Positions 10,331 to 22,480 of a stretch of DNA of 64,000 nt are shown piece after piece. Numbering within the stretch: position 1 is the stretch's first letter; every line of letters starts with the position of its first letter. Origin of the DNA: Hepsetus odoe (taxonomy: Eukaryota; Chordata; Actinopteri; Characiformes; Hepsetidae); the NCBI GenBank assembly GCA_017165825.1, contig CM029379.1:19624500-19688499 (forward strand), given 5' to 3'. The notes beneath the pieces were generated by a model. That model did no database searches. It was not told where the DNA came from and saw only the letters and a program-made list of their open reading frames with translations. The position numbers were made by a program, and so were the translations under genes.

Positions 10331-11813
10331 ACACACAGCGGTACATAGCGGAGGTTTCTAATAAAGTGGCACACACTATGTCTGAACTGGGTTTGAGGTT
10401 TTATGAGGTACGTATGCTGTGCAAGGTAAAAGGGGAAAAAAAAACTGCTAACTGCAGGCCGCTACAGACTCCTCTTTCTTTGTGTAATAAATCTGATCAT
10501 CTTCCATTAAATTCAACATGCTTGTGAGTCACTTCATTTTTGCAGTGCTTTGCAAGATTTCCTCAGAGCGCTCGAACTTCACTCCATATGATGTGTCAGC
10601 TCCCATATGGCGCAGTCTTGACAGGCCAGCCATTGCAGGATTCAGATTGGTTTGCTAGATGGATGTAAACGCTACACTGTGTGGCATTCATAATGTAAAT
10701 AGCCTGCGCTCATTCGCAGGCTTTATGTCATCTTTCCTTGCTTGCTTTTTTTCCCGTATTTTTTTTATACCTTCTTACAGTAATAGACGTGTGTAAGATT
10801 CATTTGGACTCTCTCTTTCTCAGGCGTGTTCTAAAAACGTATTTCAGAACCGAGAGGGTTTAGTATATGGCCTTCTGTCATGGATTTGTGTGGTGAATAG
10901 TGGTCTGTGCATCTCTAGAGCCTTAATGCATTATGCATCTGTAGGGCCTTAATGGTCTATGCAAAAAGAATGCACATTTTGTCCAGTTTAGAACTATCAT
11001 TTAGAGGTGTAAGAAGAACCAAGAAATATATTTGAAGTATAAAGAAGAACCGGAGAGAGAGGAGCTAAGGCTCAAAAGGAGAAGCTAAAGACTCCAAAAT
11101 AAGAAAAAAAATAGGGCATTAAGAAAGAAAACACCAAAAGGAGCCAAAACACAAAAGCAAAACCAACATTAGAAAATGAGAAAGTACCACTGAGAAGGTG
11201 CAAAAAGAAAAAGGACAAATCTCGTTAGGAGCATTGTGAGGAAACGCTGAGGAACGTCAACTCAAACAGGAAAGCATCCTTCTCTGAACTGCACCAGAAA
11301 CTAGAGTTTTAGTAGAACAAGAAAGACAGTTGAGAGGAAAGAAAGGCTTTTCAATAAGCCTTTGATCCTAAGGACTAAAAGTGGGCTGTCAGAAGTAAAA
11401 ACGTTGGCTCCTGGGTCCAGTAGATGTACAGACAAGATTCAATGTAAGGAAATAGGCTAGAAGTTCAGTATGACCTTCGGGTTAAGAGGTATAAGACTTA
11501 GGCATCAGATGAAACCTGATCTAGATCTTCCTTCAGGTCCATACTGGCTTTTTATTCTTCTGAAACAGATGGTACAGCAGGTGCTTCCACAAATACGAAT
11601 CTCATCAAGTAAAAGCCGTGTGGTCAAATATAAAAGGGTCTGATGCAATATTTCATCCCGGTTTCCTCCAACCTCGTCCTGCTGGTTTCCCAACCACAGC
11701 TCACATCACTAATTTCTTCTAGACTTCTACACTGCACATTTGTGTACTACTGATATGCTGGTGATGAAATGCTGGTCCACTGGTGATTGTAGCGGGATGT
11801 CGATCGCAGGATC

Positions 11814-12074
11814 CCAGTGAAGTGCTACCAGACCAAAAGGCGAAGTACATTTAAAATAAAGCCATGCCGAGGTGCACACAGTGAGACACAATACAATTCA
11901 ACCTCTGCATTTCACCCACACACACCGTGCAGTAGCTGTTTAAAACACCGGGGAGCAGTGATGGGGATGGTACCTTGTTCAAGGGTACCTCTGGACAACT
12001 TACTGGTCTGGGATTTGAACCCACAACCTTTTGATCCTGGGGCCTAGTCCCTAAATACTAGGCCACCGCTGCCC
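11814..12074 (-). mobile_element. tRNA-derived SINE copy (family S), diverged tail
   Basis: The 3' two-thirds (ggggagcagtgatggggatg, gggatttgaacccac, actaggccaccgctgccc) are typical. The region equivalent to the tail is interrupted by unrelated bases around 11830-11870. Confidence 0.8.
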
Positions 12075-12562
12075 TTTATTTGTCAGTGGACTGATAATTC
12101 ATCTTAGACTTGCATGCGTGGTTCCTGACATTCTATGATAAGCTGTCAGGACAGAAGTGTGGTTGGGCTTTAAGATGGATGTTTGTAGCAATGCTCTTGA
12201 ACTTTGTCCATTTCTATAGATAGCAGGATAGTATACAGTGTCAGAGACCATGTAAGTGAGTCCATTTGAGAACAATGAACAATTCAGGCTGCTTTGAGGC
12301 AAACGTTGGGTGATTTAGGCCTGCTTTTTGGTGATGTCAATAATCTTCCTTTACTAAGTTAGTAGTTATGAAACCGGTTATTTAGCAAATTTCAGATACG
12401 CGTCTTTGCCTATCATATTTGTGAATTATATAAAGGAGCGTGCCAGCCAAAATAGTAATGGCGGAGATATTACATATACATTTTTTTATTCGAAAACTGA
12501 AGTGGAGCTTTTCAGTTTGCATGTCTTTCCATAATAATAATGCATGATTTGACCAGCTAAGT

Positions 12563-12734
12563 CAGGGGTTTGCAACTCCAGTCCTGGAGGGCCGCCGTTC
12601 ACCACAGATTGATAGTTGCCCGCCTCAAACACACTCACTACACCCACCACTAAGTGTGAACCAGGTGTGTAAGGAGGGAAATCACAGAATTGTGCTGGAC
12701 TCCGGCCCTCCAGGACTGGAGTTGGACACGCCTG
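12563..12734 (+). mobile_element. MITE-like inverted-repeat element, 172 bp
   Basis: The left end caggggtttgcaactccagt is mirrored at the right end (the reverse complement starts caggcgtgtccaactccagt), and both continue into cctggagggccg. About 27 of 32 terminal bases pair. No coding capacity. It belongs to a common fish DNA-transposon-derived family ('tcctggagggccg'); superfamily unresolved. Confidence 0.8.
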
Positions 12735-12737
12735 AGT

Positions 12738-12946
12738 GGATGACTTTTCTTGTCATTGAAACACAGCACAGCACACAGTGACACACGAAATTCAACCTCT
12801 GCATTTTAACCATACACACAAGTGCAGCAGAGGGCAGCTTTTGAAAGTGCCCAGGGAGCAGTGATGGTGATGGAATTTTGCTCAAGGATACATCAGGTCA
12901 ACTGATCCTGGGGCCAACGCCGCTGCTCCGGTGGCCTAGTGGCTAA
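12738..12946 (-). mobile_element. tRNA-derived SINE copy (family S), broken head
   Basis: It follows the MITE within 4 bp. The body (gcagagggcagcttttgaaa, gggagcagtgatggtgatgg) is clear. The B-box part is deleted, and a head-like piece on the opposite strand (ggtggcctagtggctaa, 12930-12946) follows, suggesting a rearranged or double insertion. Confidence 0.7.
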
Positions 12947-14036
12947 TTATAGTCAAAAATCTGAGGCTTAAACTGCACTTTTGTGCAGGACCTTTCTGTT
13001 TCAGTATCTTACTGGAAAAGACCTAAAGTAATTCTTTCCATTTGAGCTCAGATTGGAGAGTAAAATGAACTATAGTTGGCTCTGCGTTCTCATGCAGAAA
13101 AAAACAAAAAAAAAAACAAAAAACCAAAAATGTCAGTTTGGGCAGGTTGTAGAACGGGGTGGGTGACTGGAAAACTGGGAAACTATAGGCTAACCTGTGA
13201 AAGCAGTGTATATGCCCATCCAGCACTGGTTTCCAAAGCATATACTTGCTATAAATGTGTACATTGCCTAGAAAAAGGCATAAAAACCCATATTTGGCAT
13301 ATTCAGACAGCGAAAATCCGGCTGTCAGGCTTTGCTGGTGTATACATGATAAAACGAAGCTAGCTGATAACTCTTCCCTGAGGCGTATATTGAGAGTTAT
13401 ATAAGACAGTAGCAGCAGTGCCAGACATGTGGGTGTCACAGTCAAGAGGGATCTCTCTCTCCATTTCCCTTTCTCGCTCGCTCATTCTCTCGCTTTCCAT
13501 GTGCTCGGACTCTGGCGTGCATCCAGATGTTGTGATGTCTCCAGATTGCTGCTTTGCTAGTACGCTCCAGCCAGCACCAGCAGGCTGAGGAGCTGTCAAA
13601 AGAATTAGCCTGCCGCTCACTTATCCATGCATGATGTTCCACCCCATGGCAAGGCCCAACCACTGCATATGGCACTAGGACGGGGAAGAGTGGCAGAGGC
13701 AAAAATAAAATAAAGGAAGAGAGAGAATACATGAAGCATAACATACGGAGGGAAAGAACTCAGTCGGGGTACAATTAACATCTTTTTATTAAAATCATCT
13801 TTCTCCAGATGTCGTAACAGATGAAATAGTGTTAAAGGCATTGGGTGAGCTGATGGCGTCAAAGATTAAAATACACTACAGAATTCAGCTTCCTTTCTGA
13901 GACGAGGCTGCTGACGAACTTGGTTTCTGGGAGAAACAGATGCACAATCAAACTAAAGTGATTGCAGAAGAGAAGAGGACAGAGCAGGACATTAAACATG
14001 TCAAAGACAACAATGGAATGAAATAATGTAAATGAA

Positions 14037-14665
14037 AATGAATAGAAAAAAGGAAACGAAATAACAAACGGAGGAAGGAAAGAAGAAAGAACTGAAGGAA
14101 GGAAGAAAGACAGGAAGGAAGGATGAATGGATGGATGGAAGGAAGAAAAAAGAAAATAAAGAAATATAGAAAAACAAAGAAAGAACAACGCCCTGAGAAA
14201 ATGAGTAAAAGTTGAGAAGAGAAGGGAGGAAGGAAGGAAAAATGGAAAAGGAAGGAAAGAAGGAAGGTATTAAAGAGGAAGGAAGGAAAAATGGAAAGGA
14301 AGAAAGTAGAACATAAAAGAAATTAAAAAAGAAAAAGGAAGAACACCCTGAGAAATAAAGAAAGCAAAAAAAGAAAACATCAAGGAAAGATAAAAAGTAG
14401 GGAAGAAAAGGAAGGAAAAAAGGAAGAAAGAAATGAAAGGAGGGGGGAGGGTAGGAAGGGACGAAAGAAGGAAGTTAAGAGGAAGTAAGGAAGGAAAAAT
14501 GAAAAAAGGGAGAAAGAAGAACATAAAAAATTAAGAAAGAGAAAAACACCCCAAGAAAGAAAGAAAGAGCCAATGAAAGATAGAAAGGAAGGATGAAAAA
14601 ATGGAAAAAGAAGAAACAAATGATGGAAGGAAAAGGAGGAAAGAAGAAAATAAAGAGTAGGGAAA
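14037..14665 (+). repeat. purine-only-biased GGAA/GAAA tract, about 630 bp
   Basis: The + strand is almost entirely A and G, built from imprecise ggaagga, gaaagaa and aaggaagg motifs with rare pyrimidines. The minus-strand open frames (FLPFFIFPS-like) are artefacts of the composition. Confidence 0.95.
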
Positions 14666-15585
14666 ATGCTCGGGACGGTGCAGGCCAGGCATGTCTGCTC
14701 ACGTAGTGACCGAGTGCACACTCGTCCTTTAACACCACGCAGACCTCGTCTCTTCATCATGTCCTCTTCTCATTAGTCTCATAAACCTCGTTCTGCAAGT
14801 CTTCATCACATTCCCTGGGCATGTTCATTAACATCCACAATATTCCTGCTTCTGGAGATCTATCCCATCATGCCCGTCAGCAGCATTTGGGATCAGGATC
14901 TGTGGTTAAACCATGTGTACAGTCTGTTTTAGTCTAGTCTTAGTAACTTTCCAAACTACTTAATGGGCAAGTGGTCAGTGATCAGTGGTCAGTCATTTTT
15001 AAGTAAAACGCACTGAAATGTAAAAATATTTCAATTCTATAAGCTTTTTGGAATCGCTGCCACAACCAAAATTGATGGGAAACATTGGGAGGGTGAGAGG
15101 GAGGTGGAAATGGGGGTCGTTACGGCTGCGCACACTTATCCTGGAGGAATCGGGTCCATAACAGTGCAATTATATCATCGCTGGTCATTTTCATGGCAGA
15201 AATAACATGTGAGGTCATGTGACGTTAGATGTCATGACATTAAACTAGCTGGTCAGTGAATAAATGTGTGATATAACGGTCATAAGTTTGTCACATTTGC
15301 TGTCACCACACAAAAATTATTACATATAATATATAATAATGATCACAGTCTGACATGTTTACAGCTTGGCTGGCTGTGTTATAAAGCAGGGTCCAAGTGA
15401 AGTGTTGCCATGGTTATAACAGATTTATCCTCTCTGTTCTATTAGGAAGAGTCATGCCCACTCCCTCAGGGTGTTCACTGCACAAACAACAAGAACCTTC
15501 GGCTCTAGAAAACTGGTTCCATGGCTTTTCTCCCAGTCAGTCCAGTTCCCAGGTCGGGTTTTATGTCTTTTTCCGGTGCTTGCTA

Positions 15586-15605
15586 AGAGGATCTATAGAT
15601 CCTCT
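15586..15605. repeat. 20-bp perfect palindrome
   Basis: The sequence agaggatctatagatcctct reads the same on both strands. It lies just before a damaged SINE copy; no function is evident. Confidence 0.9.
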
Positions 15606-15620
15606 AGAGCATTCCAGTAT

Positions 15621-15763
15621 GGGGCAGAGGTGGTCTAGTGTTTAGGGACCAGTATTTTGAAAGAAAGAAAAAGCAAGCCCAGGAAAGATCGAATGTAGAG
15701 AAGGAAGGAAGGATGGAAGGTGTGTTTCACAATGAAAGCGGTCACTTTCACTTTCACTTCACC
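15621..15763 (+). mobile_element. SINE family S relic with internal replacement
   Basis: The head ggggcagaggtggtctagtgtttaggga (given in parts: gcagaggtggtctagtg, tttaggga) and the tail (gtcactttcactttcacttc) are present. The body between them is replaced by an A/G-rich 80-bp stretch. Confidence 0.6.
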
Positions 15764-17626
15764 TGCCCTTTGTATCCTCTCTGGTGGCATCGCTTCGTTA
15801 TATCCTTATTCACAAATACCCGTTTTCTTATTTAAGTCTTGTGCAAAGGCTCTTAGCTACATTCGGGGTTGTGAGTAGAGGGTTATTGTAAGCATAGACT
15901 ACAGAGCAACAGAAAATTGGGCACAGACCCCCTTTTTAAGAAAAATACTGACATCACGCTTCCCTTCTCACTGGCTTTAGTACTGAAAATGAAAACGACC
16001 GTGACCATCCCAGCGTTGCATTGCTTTGAGCAGTGGAGCTGCTATACATATGAAGATCTACTAACGTCAAGATGAGCATCCAGACTATGAATCCTTATTC
16101 TGATTATTGTGTGAGAGCCATGAGCCAGGCTTTTTGGATTGCCCCTTTAAATGAAGGTGAATGGATGCATTTCTGTATTTCTAAGGCTGTTCATGCAAGT
16201 CGTGCCAGGATCTTATGGCTGTACTGGCGCCATAACCCATTTTTTTGAATCCATCGCACGTCAAACTGTGTAACCCCAGTTAGCGAGATAGTAATTATTC
16301 TATGAATCAGTCAACATAACCCGCCTGGCCTCTGAATGAGCTCCCTGATTATGTCCAGCAGAGCCACGCCAGACATGGCACGTGTTGTATGTAATGTAAC
16401 GATGAGTGGGCTGTGTTTTCATTATGTAAGACACATCGCAGGCCACGGCGCTGTTAACAGGGCGCTCACGTTCCAGACGTTCACTCGTACAGATGTGGGA
16501 GCTGGGCTTCGGGTAAGGCAGCTCCTAGATTTCTCCACCTCTGCAGCGTAGCCTCCAATATCAGCCTCGTCTCCAGACCTGCAGACGACTTGTTTGCTCA
16601 CGTTTAGGAGTTTGCATTTACAGTGTATGGAGTCGGCGAAAAAGACTGAATTATGGATGATGCCTCTAAGCTAACTCTGCCTGTTCAGACTACATGTTGA
16701 ACATATATTTGTCGTTTTTCCTGCGGCGGCCGTAATTCCCGCTCTGATGGATGGGACATGACACCATAGGTTGTTTCCGTATCGCGACGAGAGTCTGACA
16801 GTATGCAATATTTTCCCTGCCGAGAGAAAACGCGCGTACGGGTGGTGCTGACAAGAGCATCCTCTCTCCATCTGAAGAAGATGCAGAACATCTTTATTTC
16901 AATGCAGCTCCGGAAATGTTAATACGGTGTTCTTTAATTATCATGTCGAAACATCCGAAACACAAATTAAGTTGTCATGCAGCAACTTCTAATGGAAGCT
17001 TTCTGGTTGGGTTTAATAATTGTCATTGCATGCGAAGACAGAGCAGATCAACTGCCGTCCCCTCCTTCCCTCCTTGGTATATTAAAACAAGCCCCTTCTG
17101 CATTTTGACAGCACACATCTCCATGTCATTAAAGGACATAAATGGAAAAGAAAAATCCTTTTAGGGCTCATACCCAGCGATTATGCAATAATTTACAATT
17201 ACTACATTACGTCCTAAATGAAGCTGCTTTACTTTAAGAAAAAGTGAAATGTAGACTCTTCCACGATAAGGACCTTCACCATGAAGGTTGAGCAATAAAC
17301 TTGCTGTGAACAGTCTCGTGCAAAAGTCTTGAGCCACGCATTGTTTCCATTTACATTGCAAGGAACACAAGACTGATTGCCAGCTTGAACTCTTCGGCAA
17401 AGTATGTTGCCAAGTCATTTCTTTTGTTCATCTTCAGGAATACGTCTCCAGGATTTTTGAAGGACATGCCAAAGATTTTCTTTGGACGTTGACTGCTTTT
17501 TGTGCTATTCTCTGTCAAGATGATCTAACACTGCAGCTGCTTCTGGAACTGGTCAGGTACAGGGACCGGACCGAATAAGAGAGCCGACAGCTTTAAACGT
17601 CCTGCTTGGGAAAACTATTTATCTTT

Positions 17627-17799
17627 GAAGTGAAGTGAAAGTGACTATTTGCCATAGTAAAACAACAAAAACCCTTCTGCATTTCACCCACACACATCAT
17701 GCAGAAGGGGGCTATTGAAAGTGCCCGGGGAGCAGTGATGGGGACGGTACATTGCTCAAAGGGTACCTCTGGGATTTGAACCCATAATCGTTCGATCCT
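17627..17799 (-). mobile_element. tRNA-derived SINE copy (family S), truncated
   Basis: The tail (gaagtgaaagtgactattt), body (agaagggggctattgaaagt, gggagcagtgatggggacgg) and B box (gggatttgaaccc) are present. The tRNA-like A-box end is missing. Confidence 0.8.
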
Positions 17800-17972
17800 T
17801 ACAAACTGAGGGGTGGCTCAAGATGTTTGCACAGGACCGAACTATATAGGACGTCTATAATGTCTTGTCAAGGCTGTTGAGCTGGAGTCTGGTCTGAATC
17901 CCAGCTGTAGAGGGCAGCACTGCATAGCTAAGCAGCACTTGCTCATAACAGCTCATTTCAGAATGGGCTAAG

Positions 17973-18275
17973 GGTGGCGCGGTGGCACAGTGGGTAGCGC
18001 TGTCGCCTCACAGTGAGAAGGTTCTGGGTTTGATTACTAGGCGAGAAGGTCTCACCATGTCTGCTTGGGTTTCCTCAGGTTTCCTCCCACCGTCTAAACA
18101 TGCTAAATACACTGTAGGCGTGAGGGTGGGTGTGTGTTTGTTTGTGTGTCTTCCCTGCGATGGACTGGTGACCAGTCAAGGGTGTTTCTTCAGCTTTTGC
18201 CCTCTGAAAGCTGGGATAGGCTGCAGCACCCCCGTGACCCTAGTTAGGACAAGCGGCAATAAAAATGAGTGAGAG
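17973..18275 (+). mobile_element. dispersed fish repeat with tRNA-like head (family P)
   Basis: The head ggtggcgcggtggcacagtg and gggtagcgctgtcgcctcac is followed by a B-box-like ggttctgggtttgatt. Then come tgcttgggtttcctcaggtt, cctgcgatggactggtgacc, gggataggctgcagc and aagcggca. It is an abundant interspersed repeat in fish genomes; about 50 bp of the usual middle is missing here. The superfamily is not assigned. Confidence 0.8.
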
Positions 18276-18838
18276 ACTTGCAAATCTGTAACATACATGG
18301 ACAAAAAGCTTTGGATAAACATTGATTACAGTGCGCAGCAGAGCAAATAGCTTTAGGCTTGCGTTTTATCCATAACTGTGTATCAGAAACTGCATAAGGT
18401 AGGCTGTTATCATCACTAATTGGCATTGGAGGCAAGTGTCAAGACTTGACTTGACCGCCTTGGCTGATCCACGGCTTTTAAGGTAAAGGGAGAGGGACTC
18501 TTTTGACAAACTGTTACTTGAATATTATTTTTGGTGTTTCATCCTTTTCTTTCTGCCACGGGGACCTACATTATTGCAAGGATTCATCACCAATGTCCAT
18601 TGACTGTCCAGTGTTTGATCTGTCACAGCCTGCCTAAGGGACTCGCATGAAAATGGTTTCAGCATATTTCGAGCAACCACACGACATCCTATTTTCCATG
18701 CTGGGTTGAATGAAGTGACTAAAGGCGATTTGTGAGGATTACTCATTAGTTATATTAAGTAAGTGCACCAAATTGCTCCACGTAAGATTCTTCTGGCTAA
18801 TCTAATTTGACTGCAAATCTCTGTTTCCCTGCCTGCAG

Positions 18839-19042
18839 ATGCTACCATCCTGAGCTATGACGGCAGTAAGTTCATGAAGATCCAGCTGCCGGTGGCCATG
18901 CACACCGAGGCCGAAGACGTGACCTTACGGTTTCGGTCACAGAGGGCCTACGGCGTCCTCATGGCGACCACGTCCCGGGATTCGGCCGATACCCTGAGAC
19001 TGGAGCTGGAGACTGGTCGTGTCCGTCTGACTATAAATCTAG
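18839..19042 (+). CDS. nrxn1: neurexin-1 exon: N-terminal part of LNS4
   Basis: This 204-nt exon follows the acceptor ccctgcctgcag. The G left over from the EGF-B exon joins AT to give D, then ATILSYDGSKFMKIQLPVAM and further to RVRLTINL. It covers the first beta-strands of LNS4, the laminin/neurexin/sex-hormone-globulin fold. The highly conserved RFRSQRAYGVLMATTSRDSA and DTLRLELETG match vertebrate neurexin-1. It ends with CTA G before the donor GTACCG, phase 1, which is exactly the boundary of splice site 3. The next coding segment is either the 27-nt microexon at 27557 or, on skipping, the exon at 35732. The first possible start codon inside it is only an internal methionine. Confidence 0.96.
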
Positions 19043-20490
19043 GTACCGCTGTTTACTGTATACCTCAGCACATGATTACATAACACTGGATGCTTAAACT
19101 TCACACATTCCTAGCGAGACCTCCAATCAAATCCCAGATACTGATGTGACGCACTTTTCCTATCTACATTTCTTCACCACTGTCATGGGATATTTCTTAA
19201 AACCTGCTGAGCTGCTTTGCTGCTGGGCCTATATAGGCAGCTGGACCAGACTTTTACCCCTAAAATGAACCTTCTGCACTTATTAGTAGCACGGACGGTC
19301 CCTTTCTGTGCACCGTTCTGTGCTTAGATACTTGAAGTCATCCATTTTCACAACACTTTCTGGGATTAAACGAGCTAAAGACATTTGTAAATTAAATATC
19401 TACCAAGGTTTTAGGCCAAATGTCAGGTGAACGTAACCTCAAGAACACTGCCCTACGGTAAAGTGTTGCCGAAGGAGAATTCTTTAAGGAAAACTATGTT
19501 TTATAAGAAATACATATAATATAAATTGTCCTCTAAGTGGGTTCCCTTCTAAATATAGCGCATTTTAGGTTGCATTCAGATGGAATGGGACGTTACTCAG
19601 TGTGTCAGCGATTTGCCAGAGCATTGAGCCAGATCAGTCGTGACTAACTCAGGCAGACAGCAGCAGTCGTTGTTTCCTGTGACTGCGTCCAGCCAGTACT
19701 GCACTGACGAGAAGTATGAAACGTTTTGTGACACAGTCTGAAAAGTGATCAGGGTCTTCGAGTATTTCTATGCTCGCTATTGGAGAAAGCGCACCGTCGT
19801 CCCCCACTTGCTGATCAAAGGCGTACCGAGCCGAGCGCGGCAGCAGTTAATACCGAATCGATGAACTATATGTCAGGCTGTTGCTTCTTTTAAATAGTCA
19901 AATGCTGAGACACTGAATTCATGCATATTAACAACGTATTCCCTCTGCAGTTCGCATCCAGGCCAATCATTCTCCCAAAGCCAGTGTTAATAGCAAGGTG
20001 TCATTTTCTAATATTTCCTGAAGTCCGACACACAATCTGATGTTTCACTCACCCAAACTCTCAACGCATACTAATACTCTCCCACACTAATCACTGCCAA
20101 AAGCACATGGCACCGGGTTCAGTCCCGTCCACTAATTAGACAAAATTCATATTAGTCCTCCCGCGTCAGCGCCTTCCCCCATATGTTGCTGCAGATGAGA
20201 GGTCTGTAATCGATAACAAAGCTTCAGCGAACTGCCTACTTCGCCAAATGTCTCCATCCGCATCAACTTTGCAGAATTCCATCCCCAGCCTCGTTCCTGG
20301 ACCATCGTTTAAAACGGATTACAACTAGCTCATGTGTTTATATCCTTATATGAAGTGTAAAGTTGCGTTTCTGTTCTATAAAATGCTGACGATTTTAGCA
20401 GCCAACATGCAGAAACATTTGAAAAACTTTATCCGGAGGGAAATTGCATGGACTATCATTCCAGTTTACAGAAAGGCATAATAAAGGCTT

Positions 20491-21473
20491 TAGCTGTGTC
20501 GACAAAAGTATTGGGACATCAGTTACTGGATTCATGTAAAGCCACACACCCCTCACCAATTTTCCACAAAAATGGAAAGTTCTGAGACTGTTATCACAGT
20601 AAATGTATGCCAGCTTTGTTCATGAATTTTCTTTTCCTTCCATGTAAAGTAACAGCTGAATAACAGCCGAATGTTGGGCCACTTACCACATCATTCCTGT
20701 GGCATTAACCTCGGTGCAAATACTGGGTGCCAGGGTCTTGGTTTCTATGGCAGAGCAACTGCATGCAAGCCTCACATCACCCAGCACAGTGGCAGGCGAT
20801 GGATGCTGCAATGCACGCCACCACTGGACTCTGGAAAATGCGTTCCGTAGTGGAAAAAATCACCGCTTTCTGTCTGGCAGTCTGATGGACAAGACTGGGA
20901 ATGGCAGATGGGAGGAGAACATTACCTGCCTGACTGCATTGTGCCAGATATAAAGTTTGATGGAGGAGGGATAATGGAGTTTTTTTCTTAGATTAGGCCT
21001 CCCTTCAGAGTCGCACTGAAAGGAAATGTTAATGCTTGGGCAAACCAAGAAATTTTGGACAGTTCTTCCCACCTTTTGGGAACAATTTGGGGAAAAGGCC
21101 ATTACTATTCCAGCATGACTCCAGACTCCATGTCCCTTTGTAGTCCATTAAGACATGGTTGGCTGAGTCTGGAAGAACTTGACTGGCCTGCACATTGTCC
21201 TGACCTCAACCCCATCAGACACCTTTGGGATGAGCTGGGATAGAGGCTGTGAGCCAGACCTTCTAGTCCCACTTCAGTGCCTGACCTCACAAATGCTCTT
21301 CTGGATGAATGGGCAAAAACATTCCCAGACGCTGTCCTCGATCATGTGGAGAGCTTTCCTAGAAGAGTGGAAGCTGTAAAGTGGGTACCAGCTCCAAGCT
21401 GATGTTTAGGGATTTAGAAAGTTCTTGTACGTGTAATAGCCAGGTGTCCCAATACTTTTGTCCCTATAGTGTA
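20491..21473 (+). pseudogene. Tc1-family transposon with dead transposase
   Basis: The ends are inverted repeats containing gacaaaagtattgggacac (left 20501, right near 21441-21462), in a TA context. Inside, several frames encode pieces of a Tc1 transposase: HHWTLENAF, KNHRFLSGSLMD, RWEENITCLTALCQ, KGNVNAW and the DDE-domain hallmark LDWPAHCPDLNPIRHLWDEL. The pieces are in different frames and the first third is decayed, so no active enzyme is encoded. It is on the same strand as neurexin. Confidence 0.9.
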
Positions 21474-22397
21474 TTGTACATATTTCTGGTCATTTTAGAG
21501 ATTATTAAACTATACCTTTGTAACAGTGTTAGTCAGTTATTTCAGTTCTGTTTTATTTTCCACATTCTTTATTACAGAATGCAAAAGTGCACCTACATAA
21601 AATAACTATTGATGAAAATAATGTATTATATATTATCTATATTAAACATATATTATTAAACATAAATATATTAAACATTTATTTTTTTATCTGATTGCCA
21701 GGGTTTATTTTTTATGATACACAAACGTGCATAACACATACTAATAATACTGTGTTAAAAAACACAATTTTTTGTTTTTTTTTATTAATAATGAATAAAG
21801 ATCTATAGATGTCAGATATTTTCATAACAATAACAAAACTGATCCTGAACACTTACTTATTAATATTATTATTATTATTAGTAGTAGTAGTTTTTTTTTT
21901 CATTTAAATATATTGTTTAGAATTAAAGTAAGTGAAATCAATCATTTTATTGTTTGTAAATGAAAAATCTCTTAATTTTTCAATATTCTCACTGCAGTAT
22001 ACCAGAGAGGAAAAAAAAAATCTTTATTGGTTAAATAAAATGTTCCATTATAGATATTGATCATTCAAACCCTGGATTAAATACACTTTTGCCCTTATTC
22101 CCATGACAATAACAGCTCATGTAGAACATTATTCTATGAAGTAAAACTAGTAAAACTGCAAATGATGGTCATTAAAATGTAGATGGTGTTACAACTTATT
22201 TTTTAACTTTTTTTTATTAACTAATTATGTGCCATTAATGCAAAAGTGGATGAAAACACTGGGTTATATTATAATAATAATAACTTCCTGATGTCCAGCA
22301 GTGTTTTTATACCAGCAGCTCAGCAGATTGTGAGATTTAATCCCTCGGACAGTCTCTTTTTTTGGACTTCGTACTGAAAAGCACATGCAGATACAAA

Positions 22398-22480
22398 CAC
22401 AACCACAAACCTTTGCTGCACAACCGCAAACCGTTGCTACACAACCGCAAACCGTTGCTACACAACCACAAACCATTGTT
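22398..22480 (+). repeat. 21-bp tandem repeat, about four copies
   Basis: The unit is acaaccgcaaaccgttgcta plus c, with slightly diverged copies at each end. The open frames across it (HNRKPLL or VCGCVAT repeats) are a consequence of the 21-bp period. Confidence 0.9.

Larger units (their letters stand above)
4025..18838 (+). other. nrxn1: neurexin intron, 14.8 kb, with GC-AG ends
   Basis: The donor reads cgag/GCAAGT and the acceptor gcctgcag. The intron holds eight or so tRNA-SINE copies, one RTE tail, one MITE, a GT repeat, a 630-bp purine tract, and one 'ggtggcacagtgggtagcgc' repeat. Long stretches (for example 5160-6070, 6905-8330, 8985-10095, 10335-11810, 13000-14030, 14670-15620, 15770-17620, 18280-18838) show no recognisable gene or element. 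A purine-rich, A-rich tract spans about 11010-11220. Confidence 0.9.

Noticed and set aside
13859..14760. Minus-strand open frames rich in Phe, Leu, Ser and Pro
   Set aside because: These are artefacts of the GGAA/GAAA purine tract. They overlap one another in different frames and show no domain.
20491..21473. Active Tc1 transposase gene
   Set aside because: The transposase is spread over several frames with stops, and its N-terminal DNA-binding part is decayed.
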